DNA of 64,000 nt from Streptomyces aquilus (GCF_003955715.1 NZ_CP034463.1:9052001-9116000), one strand, 5' to 3'. Shown: positions 49,262 through 59,148, numbered from the stretch's first letter. The notes: generated by a model not told the origin, from the letters alone. Numbers and translations are program-made.

Positions 49262-50509
49262 TCAGGACGCCGGGCTCGTCCAGTTCGCCGCGACATGGCC
49301 GAGCCGCACCCGCTGCGGGTGGTCGCCCACCGGCACCGACACCGTCTTCTGGCCGGTGGCGAAGTCGATCGCCGTGACCTGGTCGGCGCCGCTCTCGGAG
49401 ATGACGCAGCTCTTGCCGTCGCCGCTGACCGTCGCCCAGTACGGCTTCGACGCGGTGACCAGCGGACCCTCCTGGAGCGTGCTGCGGTTGACGACGGTCG
49501 CGTAGTCGTCCATGGTCCCGGCGACGCACAGCTTGCTGCCGTCGGGACTCATCGAAAGCCCGTGGTGGCGCGAGTCGTTGACGAACGTGGTGCGGTCGTC
49601 GCTGGTCGCCGGGTTCTTCGGCAGGGTCTTCGTCCGGGTGATCTTGTCCGTGGCGAGGTCGTACTCGAAGAAGCCGTTGAAGAACGACACCTGGAAGTAC
49701 AGCTTGGACTCGTCCGGCGAGAACACGGCCGGGCGCACCGCGTCGGAGTAGTCGGTGAGACCGAGCGCGTCCAGCTTCGGCCGCATGTCGATGGTCCTGA
49801 CCTGCTGGTACGTCGTCGCGTCCACGACCGTGATGTGCCGGTCGCCCTTCGTCCAGTCCAGCCACGGGGCGTCGGTGCTCGTGTTCACGTCACCGATCGC
49901 CATGTTGTAGATGTACTTGCCGTCCTTGGTGAAGATGTTCTCGTGCGGCTTGTCGCCGGTGGCGAACTTGCCGACCTGCTTGCCGGTGTCGATGTCGAGG
50001 ACGTGCACGGTGTTCGCGGTCGAGGCGGACACCGCCACCCGGGTGCCGTCGGGGGAGACCGCCATGTGGTCGGAGCGGTAACCCGACACGGGGAAGCGCC
50101 AGTTGATCTTCCCGGTGGCCAGGTTGATCGACACGACGTCGGCGAAGCTCGGCCGGGAGACGACCACCGAGGTGCCGTCCGGCGTGGTGTACATGTCGTC
50201 GGCGAACTGGTCGTGGCCCTCGCCGACACCGTTGCGGATCGCCATGAAGTAGATCCACTTGATCGGATCGGCGTTGATCTCCGCCATCCGCGCGTCCTTG
50301 TCGGGGATGACGTTGATCCGGCCGACCTTGGCCAGACTTCCGGTGGACTGGAGGACGTCGGCGGTGCCGTCCCAGTTGTTGCCGACGAACAGCACCTCGC
50401 GCAGGGCGGCGGCATCGGCCGCGGAGGCGGCGGAGGCCGCCGGGACGGTGGCGGTCAGGGCGACGGCGGCGGTCAGGGCGCACAGGTGCCGGGTTCTGAA
50501 GGCAGGCAT
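49262..50509 (-). CDS. Secreted YncE-like beta-propeller protein
   Basis: A 415-residue protein from ATG 50509 (GGAGAGA upstream) with a signal peptide ending near 'ASAASAADA' (residue 31). The rest is repeated blades of the type 'MAVSPDGTRVAVSASTANTVHVLDIDTGKQVG', the YncE/lactonase-like seven-bladed propeller. No catalytic residues can be named. It shares an operator with the GH5 gene and is divergent from the TetR gene, so it probably belongs to one induced set acting outside the cell. Confidence 0.82.
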   Translation of the reverse strand: MPAFRTRHLCALTAAVALTATVPAASAASAADAAALREVLFVGNNWDGTADVLQSTGSLAKVGRINVIPDKDARMAEINADPIKWIYFMAIRNGVGEGHDQFADDMYTTPDGTSVVVSRPSFADVVSINLATGKINWRFPVSGYRSDHMAVSPDGTRVAVSASTANTVHVLDIDTGKQVGKFATGDKPHENIFTKDGKYIYNMAIGDVNTSTDAPWLDWTKGDRHITVVDATTYQQVRTIDMRPKLDALGLTDYSDAVRPAVFSPDESKLYFQVSFFNGFFEYDLATDKITRTKTLPKNPATSDDRTTFVNDSRHHGLSMSPDGSKLCVAGTMDDYATVVNRSTLQEGPLVTASKPYWATVSGDGKSCVISESGADQVTAIDFATGQKTVSVPVGDHPQRVRLGHVAANWTSPAS

Positions 50510-50609
50510 GACGGCTCTCTCCTCTGAATGGCGTTCATGAGTAGGACATGCCAAAACGGGACTCCGGAAGGCGGCTCTCCGAAACTGAACACGGATGCTT
50601 TCAGAGTCA

Positions 50610-50626
50610 ACTTACTGAAAAGTAAG
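50610..50626. promoter_or_regulatory. Operator ACTTACT-N4-AGTAAG between the propeller and TetR genes
   Basis: cttac and gtaag form an inverted repeat in the 190-nt divergent promoter. The site matches 47275-47291 in 12 of the 13 fixed positions. It is likely the binding site of the adjacent TetR protein. Confidence 0.65.
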
Positions 50627-50700
50627 GAAGGGGCGCCCTGTCCACAAGACTCCGCGCACGACAAAATTGGCGAGCCAGTGGACGATCAACGGAGGTGACC

Positions 50701-51354
50701 GTGGCGGGCAGGCTCAAGGCGCCGACCGGCCGCTACGGCGGCAAGACCGCGGAGGAACGGCAGGCGGAACGCCGCCGCCGCTTCCTGGACGCCGCGCTGC
50801 AACTGTTCGGCGACACACCGGGCTTCCGCAACACGACGGTGGCGGCGCTGAGCGAGGCCGCGGGCCTGTCCACGCGACAGTTCTACGAGGAGTTCCGCAC
50901 GCTGGAGGACGTCCTCGCCGCGCTGCACCTCCAGGTGAACGAATGGGCGGAGCAGGCGGTCGTGGCGGCGGTCGCGGAGGCGGACACACTGCCCCTGCCC
51001 GAGCGTGCTGCCGCGATCTTCCGGGCGTACGCCGCGAACGTCACCGGCGACCCGCGCCGGATCCGGATCACCTTCGTCGAGATCATCGGGGTCAGTCCGC
51101 GGATGGAAGAACAGCGGCTGGCCCGGCGGGCGGGGTGGGTGGAGCTCGTGTGCGCGGAGGCGGGGGCGGCGGTGGCGCGGGGGGAGGCCGCGCCTCGGGA
51201 TTATCGGCTGCCGGCCACGGCGTTCATCGGGGCCGTCAATGGGTTGCTCCATGACTGGAGCTCCGGGTGGGTCGATGCCTCGCTGGACGAGGTGGTGGAG
51301 GAGTTGGTGCGGCAGTTGTTGGCGATTTTGCGGCCCGTGGGGTGGGAGGGCTGA
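50701..51354 (+). CDS. TetR-family transcriptional regulator
   Basis: A 217-residue regulator; GTG 50701 is preceded by GGAGG at the correct spacing, better than GTG 50695. The DNA-binding domain spans about 20-75, with 'TTVAALSEAAGLSTRQFYEEFRTLEDVL' as the helix-turn-helix. The ligand domain carries 'RIRITFVEIIGVSPRMEEQRLAR'. It is divergent from the beta-propeller gene and flanked by a palindrome that recurs before the GH5 gene. Ligand unknown; a lipid- or glycan-derived signal would fit the targets but is inference. Confidence 0.92.
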   Translation: MAGRLKAPTGRYGGKTAEERQAERRRRFLDAALQLFGDTPGFRNTTVAALSEAAGLSTRQFYEEFRTLEDVLAALHLQVNEWAEQAVVAAVAEADTLPLPERAAAIFRAYAANVTGDPRRIRITFVEIIGVSPRMEEQRLARRAGWVELVCAEAGAAVARGEAAPRDYRLPATAFIGAVNGLLHDWSSGWVDASLDEVVEELVRQLLAILRPVGWEG

Positions 51355-51414
51355 TTCGGTTGCCCGCGGCGCCGCAGATCGATACAGCCCCGCGCCCTTC
51401 AGTGGCGTTGCCGC

Positions 51415-52659
51415 TCAGCCTCTCAGGCAGTTCACCGCCTCCAGTACAGGGGCCACGCCGTCCTCCTTGCGAATGCGTGCCCCCAGCTCCCGCGCCCGCT
51501 CCCGGTACCCGGCCTCGCGCGTGATCCTCGTCAGCGCCGACGCCAGTCTGTCCGTGGTCAGGCGGCGGAGCGGTACCGCCGTCGGCGCCACGCCCAGGGC
51601 GACCAGGCGCTGCGACCAGAAGCCCGCGTCGAACTGGATCGGTACCGGCACCGCGGGCACCCCGGCCCTCAGTCCCGCTCCGGTCGTGCCCGCGCCCGCG
51701 TGATGGACGACCGCGGCCATGTGCGGGAACAGTGCCGAGTGCGCGATCTCGCCGACGGTCAGCATGTCCTCGCCGTCCGCCGCGAGCCCTGCCCAGCCTC
51801 GCTGGAACACCCCACGCAGCCCCGCCCGCCGCAGCGCCCGCACGATGTCGGCGCTGAGGCGTTCGGGGTCGGGGACGGTGGCGCTGCCGAGGCCGACGAA
51901 GACGGGTGGCGGACCCGCTTCGAGGAAGTCCCGTACCTCGGGCGGGAGTTCGGCCGACACGTCGTACGGCCACCAGTAGCCCGCCACGTCCAGTCCGGGC
52001 CGCCAGTCGCTCGGCCGGGCCACCACCAGGGGGCTGAAGCCGTGCTGGACGGGCCAGTTCCGCCGCTCCCGGCGCCGCAGTGCCGTGCCGATTCGAACCT
52101 GTCCCAGACCCAGGCGGGTGCGCACCTCGGGGATCACCGAGGAGAAGACGTATTCGATGGCCATGCTCACGCCGTGTCCGGCCACCCGGTTGCCGAGCGT
52201 GCCCCAGGAGCCGCCGCCGAGCATCGGAGGGGCGAACTCCCTTGTCGCGGCGACCGGTTGCAGGCTGAGGCCGAGGGTTGGCAGGGAGAGGCCCTCGCCG
52301 ATGGTGTGGCCGAGGGGCGCGAGGGAGGCCGACAGGAGGAGTACGTCGGCGGCGCGGGCCGCCGCCACCAGGTCGTCCGCCATCGTGCCCGCCAGCGCCC
52401 GTGCCATCGTGACCGCCCGCAGCAGCTTGCCGGGTCCGGTGGCGCTGCGGTGGAGCCCTTTCCCGCGCTCGGACTCCAGTACCGTCCGCGGGTCCACCGG
52501 CAGGGCGTGGAACCCGAGCCCGGAGCCTGCCACCAGCGGCTCGAAGGAGCCGTGCGTGACCAGGGTGACCTCGTGCCCGGCCCGCAGCAGGCCGTGCCCC
52601 AGGCCGGTGAAGGGGGCCACGTCGCCCCGGGAACCCGCCGTCATGATTGCTACGCGCAC
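51415..52659 (-). CDS. GT1-family glycosyltransferase (sterol/macrolide glucosyltransferase-like)
   Basis: A 414-residue GT-B enzyme from GTG 52659. The N-terminal domain starts 'VAIMTAGSRGDVAPFTGLGHGL', typical of sterol-glucosyltransferase and antibiotic glycosyltransferases. The donor-binding part contains 'PPVFVGLGSATVPDPERL' (about 250) and 'HHAGAGTTGAGLRAGVPAVPVPIQFDAGFW' (about 320-350), including the His and the acid-Gln replacement 'QFD'. It probably attaches a sugar to a hydrophobic acceptor. It is divergent from the alpha-galactosidase gene; no operon partner. Confidence 0.9.
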   Translation of the reverse strand: MRVAIMTAGSRGDVAPFTGLGHGLLRAGHEVTLVTHGSFEPLVAGSGLGFHALPVDPRTVLESERGKGLHRSATGPGKLLRAVTMARALAGTMADDLVAAARAADVLLLSASLAPLGHTIGEGLSLPTLGLSLQPVAATREFAPPMLGGGSWGTLGNRVAGHGVSMAIEYVFSSVIPEVRTRLGLGQVRIGTALRRRERRNWPVQHGFSPLVVARPSDWRPGLDVAGYWWPYDVSAELPPEVRDFLEAGPPPVFVGLGSATVPDPERLSADIVRALRRAGLRGVFQRGWAGLAADGEDMLTVGEIAHSALFPHMAAVVHHAGAGTTGAGLRAGVPAVPVPIQFDAGFWSQRLVALGVAPTAVPLRRLTTDRLASALTRITREAGYRERARELGARIRKEDGVAPVLEAVNCLRG

Positions 52660-52739
52660 GAGCGCCAGTATGTCGGGATCGCGGCCCGCAGCGGGTGAAC
52701 GACCCGTGCGGAGGGGCGAGTTCGCGCCTGTCGCAGCCG

Positions 52740-52768
52740 TTGACTTCCGCCTCCCGCGGCTCTACTTT
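52740..52768 (+). promoter_or_regulatory. Candidate promoter of the alpha-galactosidase gene
   Basis: TTGACT (52740-52745) and TACTTT (52763-52768) are separated by 17 bp, a good housekeeping-type arrangement, about 82 nt before the chosen start codon. Confidence 0.5.
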
Positions 52769-52849
52769 CGGCGCGCGATACGTTCGGGTAGTCGGTACTC
52801 GTTCGAGATGTCGACCAAGCCGGGCGTTCTTCCCTTCCGAAGGAGCCGC

Positions 52850-54817
52850 ATGTTTCCCCCACCCCGCACGCCCCGCGGCGGGCGCCTGCGCCGCGCCAGA
52901 GCCGTCACCGTACGCGCCGTCGTCCTCGCCCTCACCGCCACCGCCGCCCTGCTCTTCGCCCAGCCCACCCCGGCCCAGGCGGCGACGAGCCGGCAGATCG
53001 CCGTGCCCACCGCGCCGATGGGCTGGGCCTCCTGGAACAGCTTCGCCGCCGCCATCGACCACGACGTGATCAAGCAGCAGGTCGACGCGTTCGTGGCGGC
53101 GGGGCTGCCGGACGCGGGCTACAAGTACATCAACATCGACGAGGGGTGGTGGCAGGGCACCCGGGACAGCGCCGGGAACATCACCGTCGACGAGTCCGAG
53201 TGGCCCGGCGGCATGAAGGCCATCGCCGACTACATCCACAGCAAGGGCCTGAAGGCGGGCATCTACACCGACGCCGGCAAGGACGGCTGCGGCTACTACT
53301 ACCCGACCGGCCGCCCCGCCGCCCCCGGCTCCGGCAGCGAGGGCCACTACGACCAGGACATGCTCCAGTTCTCGCAGTGGGGCTTCGACTTCGTGAAGGT
53401 CGACTGGTGCGGTGGTAACGCGGAAGGCCTCGACGCGGCGACGACGTACAGGTCGATCAGCGACGCGGTGGCCAGGGCGACGGCCGCCACCGGTCGTCCG
53501 CTCACCCTGTCGGTCTGCAACTGGGGCAACCAGAACCCCTGGAACTGGGCCCCGGGGCTCGCGCCCATGTACCGGACCAGCACCGACATCATCTTCTGGG
53601 GCAACAGCCCGTCCCAGACGAACATGCTGTCCAACTTCGACCAGGGCCTGCACCCGCTCGCCCAGCACACCGGCTACTACAACGACCCCGACATGCTGAT
53701 GGTCGGCATGCCCGGCTTCACCGCCGCCCAGAACCGCACCCACATGAACCTGTGGGCCATCTCCGGCGCCCCCCTCCTCGCGGGCAACAACCTCGCCGGC
53801 ATGTCCACCGAGACGGCGAACATCCTCAAGAACCCCGAGGTCATCGCCGTCGACCAGGACGCACGCGGCCTCCAGGGCGTCAAGGTCGCCGAGGACACCA
53901 CAGGCCTTCAGGTGTACGGCAAGGTCCTCTCCGGCCAGGGCAACCGTGCCGTCGTGCTCATGAACCGCACCTCGTCCACGCAGAACATCACCGTCCGCTG
54001 GTCCGACCTCGGTCTCACCAACGCGAACGCGACCGTCCGTGACCTGTGGGCCCGCTCCGACATCGGTTCGTACGGCACGAGTTACACCGCCAGTGTCCCG
54101 GCGGGCGGCTCCGTGATGCTGAAGGTCACCGGCGGCACCGAGCAGTCGGCCGGCACCTACACCGGCACGGCGGGCTTCACCGGTGTGGCCGCCGGCAGCA
54201 CCGGGATCAAGACCGTCGACGTCGCCTACACCAACAACACCTCCAGCGCCCGTACCGCGACCCTCAAGGTCAACGGCCAGGGCTCGACAACCGTCTCCTT
54301 CCCGCCCACCGGCTCCTCCCAGGGCACGATCTCGGTGATGGTCGGCCTCTCCAAGGGCTCCGCGAACACGCTGGCCTTCACGGGCGCGCCCACCCTCGCC
54401 GACATCACGGTCCGCCCGCTGCCCGGCGCGAACAGCACCCTTGTGACAGGGAGCGGCTCCAGTCGCTGCCTCGACGTCTATGACAACACCCTCACCAACG
54501 GCACCCAGGCCGAGCTCTGGGACTGCAACGGCGGCCAGAACCAGCAGTGGACGTACACCTCCCGCAAGGAACTCGTGGTGTACGGCGACAAGTGCCTGGA
54601 CGCCTACAACCTCGGCACCACCAACGGCACCAAGGTCGTCATCTGGGACTGCAACGGCCAGAACAACCAGAAGTGGAACGTCAACAGCGACGGCACGATC
54701 ACCAATGTCAACGCCGGTCTCTGCCTGGACGCCAATGGCGCCGGCACGGCCAACGGCACGCTGATGGTGCTGTGGACGTGCAACGGCCAGAGCAACCAGA
54801 AGTGGACGCAGAGCTAG
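52850..54817 (+). CDS. Secreted GH27 alpha-galactosidase with ricin-type lectin domain
   Basis: A 655-residue enzyme. ATG 52850 has AGGAG four nt upstream; ATG 52808 is in frame but lacks one. A long signal peptide with an Arg-rich start ends near 'PAQA' (residue 45). The GH27 domain (about 50-430) has the nucleophile Asp in 'FVKVDWCGG' and the acid/base Asp in 'YYNDPDMLM'. A CBM35-like module follows (about 435-535), then a beta-trefoil R-type lectin with three Q-x-W repeats ('NQQWTY', 'NQKWNV', 'NQKWTQ'). It releases alpha-galactose from plant-type oligo- or polysaccharides. Confidence 0.95.
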   Translation: MFPPPRTPRGGRLRRARAVTVRAVVLALTATAALLFAQPTPAQAATSRQIAVPTAPMGWASWNSFAAAIDHDVIKQQVDAFVAAGLPDAGYKYINIDEGWWQGTRDSAGNITVDESEWPGGMKAIADYIHSKGLKAGIYTDAGKDGCGYYYPTGRPAAPGSGSEGHYDQDMLQFSQWGFDFVKVDWCGGNAEGLDAATTYRSISDAVARATAATGRPLTLSVCNWGNQNPWNWAPGLAPMYRTSTDIIFWGNSPSQTNMLSNFDQGLHPLAQHTGYYNDPDMLMVGMPGFTAAQNRTHMNLWAISGAPLLAGNNLAGMSTETANILKNPEVIAVDQDARGLQGVKVAEDTTGLQVYGKVLSGQGNRAVVLMNRTSSTQNITVRWSDLGLTNANATVRDLWARSDIGSYGTSYTASVPAGGSVMLKVTGGTEQSAGTYTGTAGFTGVAAGSTGIKTVDVAYTNNTSSARTATLKVNGQGSTTVSFPPTGSSQGTISVMVGLSKGSANTLAFTGAPTLADITVRPLPGANSTLVTGSGSSRCLDVYDNTLTNGTQAELWDCNGGQNQQWTYTSRKELVVYGDKCLDAYNLGTTNGTKVVIWDCNGQNNQKWNVNSDGTITNVNAGLCLDANGAGTANGTLMVLWTCNGQSNQKWTQS

Positions 54818-55131
54818 ACCTGACAGAAGGCGAGGACGCCGACGGCCGCCGCGCTGCCGAGCAGCAGGCACGCCAGCAGCCGTCGGCGCAGCGCCCGGTA
54901 TCTCGCCTCGTACTCGTCCCGCAGGCTCCCGGCCCGCACCGCGGTGCGCTGCCAGGAGGCGCGGGCGAGTGCGAGGTACTCCGCCTCGAAACGGCGCTCC
55001 AGCTCGGCCCGCTGCGTGTCCGTCAGCCAGTGCAGGGGTGCGGTGAACCGCTCGGCGGCCGTGCGGCCTTCCTGCCGGGTGGCGGCGAGCAGCAGATGGC
55101 CCTCGATGTCGTTGACGAACGTGTCCCTCAT
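54814..55131 (-). CDS. Small membrane protein coupled to cytochrome oxidase subunit I
   Basis: A 105-residue protein whose ATG overlaps the ctaD stop (ATGA, 55128-55131). It is charged and helical ('[22 protein letters not shown]') with one transmembrane helix near the C-terminus ('[18 protein letters not shown]'). The family is unknown to me. The tight coupling suggests a partner or assembly role for this oxidase subunit. The stop overlaps the alpha-galactosidase stop by 4 nt on the other strand. Confidence 0.7.
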   Translation of the reverse strand: MRDTFVNDIEGHLLLAATRQEGRTAAERFTAPLHWLTDTQRAELERRFEAEYLALARASWQRTAVRAGSLRDEYEARYRALRRRLLACLLLGSAAAVGVLAFCQV

Positions 55132-56729
55132 CGCGCGGTCAACTCCCGTGCCGGCGCGGGGGCGTGGTGCAGGTCGTACGCGGGGGACTCGCTGCGGATG
55201 CGGGGCAGGGTGAGGAAGTTGTGCCGCGGCGGGGGACAGCTGGTCGCCCACTCCAGGGAACGGCCGTAGCCCCACGGGTCGTCGGACGCGACCGGCTCGC
55301 CGTACTTGGCCGTCTTCCAGATGTTGTAGAAGAACGGCAGGAGCGAGGCGCCGAGCACGAGCGAGAAGATGCTCGACAGGGTGTTGAGGGGCGTCAGTCC
55401 CTCCACCGCCAGATAGTCCGGAATCCGGCGCTGCATACCGTTGACCCCCAGCCAGTGCTGGACGAGGAACGTGCCGTGGAAGCCGACGAACAGCGTCCAG
55501 AACGTGATCTTGCCGAGGCGCTCGTCGAGCATCTTGCCGGTCATCTTCGGCCACCAGAAGTGGAAGCCGGAGAACATCGCGAAGACGACGGTGCCGAAGA
55601 CGACGTAGTGGAAGTGCGCCACCACGAAATACGAGTCCGACACCGCGAAGTCGATGGGCGGGGACGCGAGCATCACCCCTGTCAGACCGCCGAACACGAA
55701 CGTGACCAGGAAGCCGGTGGCCCAGAGCATCGGGGTCTCGAACGACAACGAGCCCTTCCACATCGTTCCGATCCAGTTGAAGAACTTCACGCCGGTTGGC
55801 ACGGCGATGAGGAACGTCATGAAGGAGAAGAACGGCAGCAGCACTCCGCCGGTGACGTACATGTGGTGGGCCCACACGGTCACGGACAGACCGGCGATCG
55901 CGATGGTGGCGCCGATCAGGCCCATGTAGCCGAACATCGGCTTGCGGGAGAAGACCGGGATGACCTCGGAGATGATGCCGAAGAACGGTAGCGCGATGAT
56001 GTACACCTCTGGATGGCCGAAGAACCAGAAGAGGTGTTGCCACAGCAACGCCCCGCCGTTGGCGGAGTCGAAGACGTGGGCGCCGAACTTGCGGTCCGCC
56101 TCCAGCGCGAAGAGGGCCGCGGCCAGCACGGGGAAGGCGAGCAGGACCAGGACGGCGGTCAGCAGCACGTTCCACACGAAGATCGGCATGCGGAACATGG
56201 TCATGCCCGGCGCACGCATGCAGATGATCGTGGTGATGAAGTTGACCGAGCCGAGGATGGTGCCGAAGCCGGAGAAGGCCAGACCCATGATCCACATGTC
56301 GGCGCCGACGCCCGGGGAGCGCACGGCGTCCGAGAGCGGGCTGTAGGCGAACCAGCCGAAGTCGGCCGCGCCCTGCGGGGTGAGGAAGCCGCCGACCGCG
56401 ATGAGCGAGCCGAACAGGTACAGCCAGTAGGCGAACATGTTCAGACGCGGGAAGGCGACGTCGGGGGCACCGATCTGGAGCGGCATGATCCAGTTCGCGA
56501 AGCCGGCGAACAGCGGCGTCGCGAACATCAGCAGCATGATCGTGCCGTGCATCGTGAACGCCTGGTTGAACTGCTCGTTCGACATGATCTGCAGACCAGG
56601 CCGGGCGAGCTCGGCGCGCATGAGCAGCGCCATCACGCCACCGATGCAGAAGAACGCGAACGACGTGACGAGGTACAGCGTTCCGATCGTCTTGTGATCC
56701 GTGGTCGTCAGCCACTTCAGGTGTCTCAT
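55128..56729 (-). CDS. ctaD: Cytochrome c oxidase subunit I (stand-alone paralogue)
   Basis: A 533-residue, 12-helix haem-copper oxidase subunit. Ligands are present: low-spin haem His in '[10 protein letters not shown]', CuB His with cross-linked Tyr in 'GHPEVYII', CuB His pair in 'AHHMYVTGG', and haem His pair in '[10 protein letters not shown]'. K- and D-channel regions look intact. Subunits II, III and IV are not encoded nearby, so this is likely an extra copy besides the main cta operon. Start ATG 56729; a small membrane gene is coupled behind it. It is divergent from an ECF sigma gene. Confidence 0.93.
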   Translation of the reverse strand: MRHLKWLTTTDHKTIGTLYLVTSFAFFCIGGVMALLMRAELARPGLQIMSNEQFNQAFTMHGTIMLLMFATPLFAGFANWIMPLQIGAPDVAFPRLNMFAYWLYLFGSLIAVGGFLTPQGAADFGWFAYSPLSDAVRSPGVGADMWIMGLAFSGFGTILGSVNFITTIICMRAPGMTMFRMPIFVWNVLLTAVLVLLAFPVLAAALFALEADRKFGAHVFDSANGGALLWQHLFWFFGHPEVYIIALPFFGIISEVIPVFSRKPMFGYMGLIGATIAIAGLSVTVWAHHMYVTGGVLLPFFSFMTFLIAVPTGVKFFNWIGTMWKGSLSFETPMLWATGFLVTFVFGGLTGVMLASPPIDFAVSDSYFVVAHFHYVVFGTVVFAMFSGFHFWWPKMTGKMLDERLGKITFWTLFVGFHGTFLVQHWLGVNGMQRRIPDYLAVEGLTPLNTLSSIFSLVLGASLLPFFYNIWKTAKYGEPVASDDPWGYGRSLEWATSCPPPRHNFLTLPRIRSESPAYDLHHAPAPARELTAR

Positions 56730-56835
56730 GCCCCGCCTGTGTCCGCGCCCCGCCCGGACGTCACACTTCGGGGACGCGACGAGAATCACCGAAGACGGCT
56801 GTGACGATCCCGAAGGTGCCGGACACGAACGGAAC

Positions 56836-57387
56836 ATGAGCAACGACGACGACTTCGCCGCTGCCTATCGCGAGCACTACTGGGCGGTCAGCCGCTATGT
56901 CGCGCGGCGACTGGACGGGCGGCCGAGCGAGGTGGAGGAAGTGGTGGCGGAGGTGTTCACCGTCGCCTGGCGACGCCGTGCCGACCTGCCGCCGACCCCG
57001 CTGCCCTGGTTGTACGGCGTGGCACGCAACTGCCTGGCCAACGCGGTACGCGGCCACGGGCGCAGGCGGCGCCTGGTGGACCGGCTGGGCAACGACGACA
57101 CGGCACACGGACGCCACATCGAGGCGGGCCCGGAAGCGGAGACCCCCGGCGCCTGGGTGCACGATGCCCTCGCCCGGCTCTCCCCGGCCGACCAGGAGGT
57201 GCTGCGGCTCACCGCGTGGGAGGAACTCGGCATCGAGGAGGTCGCCGTCGTCCTCGGCTGCGGCCGCCGCGCCGCGTCGATGCGGCTGCATCGGGCCCGG
57301 CGCCGGCTGAGAGCCGAGATCGACCGGATGTGCCCCACGACCTCCGAGAGCCCCGCGATCCCCGCGAAGGAATACGGCCATGGCTGA
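56836..57387 (+). CDS. ECF-type RNA polymerase sigma factor
   Basis: A 183-residue sigma factor. Region 2 is near 10-75 ('[20 protein letters not shown]', '[16 protein letters not shown]'); region 4 near 110-165 ('[44 protein letters not shown]'). ATG 56836 has only a weak ribosome site; the frame stays open to 56701. The next gene overlaps its end by 8 nt and encodes a membrane protein that may act as anti-sigma factor. It is divergent from ctaD, 106 nt apart. Confidence 0.9.
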   Translation: MSNDDDFAAAYREHYWAVSRYVARRLDGRPSEVEEVVAEVFTVAWRRRADLPPTPLPWLYGVARNCLANAVRGHGRRRRLVDRLGNDDTAHGRHIEAGPEAETPGAWVHDALARLSPADQEVLRLTAWEELGIEEVAVVLGCGRRAASMRLHRARRRLRAEIDRMCPTTSESPAIPAKEYGHG

Positions 57388-58270
57388 CGAACTCGACCTG
57401 CTGCGCCGCGCCAACCCGGTGCCCACCGACGGCCCCCACTACGGCGACGGCCCCCTCGACCACCACGCCGAGCGCCGGCTCGACGCGTTGCTGCGGCAGC
57501 GGACCGCCCGCCGCCCCCGGCTGTACTGGGGGCTGGCGGCCGGCGGAGTCGTCGCCGCGCTCGTCTCGGCGCTGCTGTTCACCGGCCAGACCACCGCGCC
57601 GGCGGTCGCCGCACCCCGCCCGCTGGTAGTTCAGGCGGACTCCACCCCCGTACCCCTGGAAACCCTGGCCGAGCGGGCTCGGGCGGCGGACAGTTCGGCC
57701 GTGCTCCGCAAGGGCACCCACGTGCGGACCTGGAGCCTCGGCATGAGTGACGGCAAGCCGCCGATCACCTACCCGGAGGAGCGCATCGTCCGCTGGAACG
57801 CCGACGACAGCCACACGGAGACCGTCGACGACGGCCACGACCGCACCACCCGGACGTACCCGCCCAGTTGGAGCGACGCCCCGCCGCAGTCCCCGCCCCC
57901 GCACGACGTGGCCCGGCTGCGCGCCTACCTCCAGGAGGCCGCGTACAGCAGGACTCCGCTCACCACGGGCGAGCTCCTCGACGCCGTCGACTACGTGCTC
58001 GACACCTGGCAGCTCGGCGCCCGGGAGTCGGCGGCGCTCGCCCAACTGCTCGCGGACACCGACGGGTTGAAGCCCGTCGGACAGGTGACGGACCGGCTGG
58101 GGCGGCGCGGACAGGCGTACGTGTACGAGCAGTCCGGCCTCCGCAAGATGCTGATCATGGACCCGGCCACCGGCGCCGTGCTCGGCCTGGAGACCACCTT
58201 CACGAAGGCGGAGCCCGAGTACGGCGTGAAAGCCGGTGACGTCATGGACTACAGCGCCTGGACGCGCTGA
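57380..58270 (+). CDS. CU044_5270-type membrane protein, candidate anti-sigma factor
   Basis: A 296-residue protein coupled to the ECF sigma gene. A cytoplasmic part of about 45 residues ('[13 protein letters not shown]...AERRLDALLRQR') is followed by one transmembrane helix (about 48-67, 'LYWGLAAGGVVAALVSALLF') and a large external domain. The layout matches the CU044_5270 family that commonly accompanies ECF sigma factors. No zinc-finger motif is present in the short N-terminus. Sensing an external signal and holding the sigma factor is inferred from context. Confidence 0.8.
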   Translation: MADELDLLRRANPVPTDGPHYGDGPLDHHAERRLDALLRQRTARRPRLYWGLAAGGVVAALVSALLFTGQTTAPAVAAPRPLVVQADSTPVPLETLAERARAADSSAVLRKGTHVRTWSLGMSDGKPPITYPEERIVRWNADDSHTETVDDGHDRTTRTYPPSWSDAPPQSPPPHDVARLRAYLQEAAYSRTPLTTGELLDAVDYVLDTWQLGARESAALAQLLADTDGLKPVGQVTDRLGRRGQAYVYEQSGLRKMLIMDPATGAVLGLETTFTKAEPEYGVKAGDVMDYSAWTR

Positions 58271-58271
58271 C

Positions 58272-59120
58272 TCACGCCCCGAGCTGCCGGGTGGCGGCGT
58301 CCACCGTCTGCTCCAGCAGCGTCGCGATCGTCATCGGACCGACGCCGCCCGGCACCGGGGTGATGAGGGAGGCCCGCTCGACGGCGGAGTCGAAGTCGAC
58401 GTCGCCGATGTTGCCCGGGTTGTACCCGGCGTCGATCACGACCGCGCCGGGCTTGATGTCCTGGCCCTTGATGAGCTGCGGCCGGCCCACGGCGGCGACC
58501 ACGATGTCCGCCTCCCGGACGACCGCCGACAGGTCCGTCGTACGCGAGTGGCAGTACGTCACCGTCGCGTCCCGGGCAAGCAGCAGCATGCCGGCGGGCT
58601 TGCCGAGGATCGCGCTGCGGCCGACGACCACGGCCCGCTTGCCGGACGGGTCGACGTCGTACGCGTCGAGCAGCCGCATGATGCCGCCGGGGGTGCAGGA
58701 CACGAAGCCCGGCAGGCCGAAGCTCATCGTCGCGAACGAGGCGAACGTGACGCCGTCGACGTCCTTCTCGGGGGCGATCGCCTCGAACGCGGCGCGCTCG
58801 TCGATGTGGGCGCCCATGGGGTGCTGGAGCAGGATGCCGTGCACGGCGGGGTCGGCGGAGAGCTCCTCAAGCGTGCCCACCAGGTCCTCGGTGGTGGTCG
58901 CCGCGGGCAGCTCCACGTGCCGGGAGGCGATGCCGGCCTTGCGGGAACGGTTCTGCTTCATGCGGACGTACGTCACGGAGGCGGGGTCCGCGCCGACCAG
59001 TACGGTCGCGAGACAGGGCGTCGTGCCGGTGCGTGCGGTGAGGTCGGCGGCGCGCCGGGCGGTGTCCTCGACGATGCGTCGGGCGAGCGCGGTGCCGTCC
59101 ATGAGACGTGCCTGGGTCAT
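58272..59120 (-). CDS. folD: Methylenetetrahydrofolate dehydrogenase/cyclohydrolase
   Basis: A 282-residue bifunctional enzyme. The catalytic Lys lies in 'TYVRMKQNRSRKAG' (about 56), the substrate region is 'QHPMGAHIDE', and 'VVVGRSAILGKPAGMLLL' and 'TPVPGGVGPMTIATLL' are the NADP-binding and C-terminal signatures. It interconverts methylene-, methenyl- and formyl-THF for purine and methionine synthesis. It is monocistronic and preceded by a ZTP riboswitch, which ties expression to purine/folate one-carbon status. Its stop is 2 nt from the stop of the convergent membrane protein gene. Confidence 0.97.
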   Translation of the reverse strand: MTQARLMDGTALARRIVEDTARRAADLTARTGTTPCLATVLVGADPASVTYVRMKQNRSRKAGIASRHVELPAATTTEDLVGTLEELSADPAVHGILLQHPMGAHIDERAAFEAIAPEKDVDGVTFASFATMSFGLPGFVSCTPGGIMRLLDAYDVDPSGKRAVVVGRSAILGKPAGMLLLARDATVTYCHSRTTDLSAVVREADIVVAAVGRPQLIKGQDIKPGAVVIDAGYNPGNIGDVDFDSAVERASLITPVPGGVGPMTIATLLEQTVDAATRQLGA

Positions 59121-59148
59121 GATCCACTCCTGGGCTGACAGTCGGGTT

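Noticed and set aside
54547..55269. Plus-strand frame continuing past the alpha-galactosidase end
   Set aside because: Shadow frame of the galactosidase and ctaD region with no domain content.
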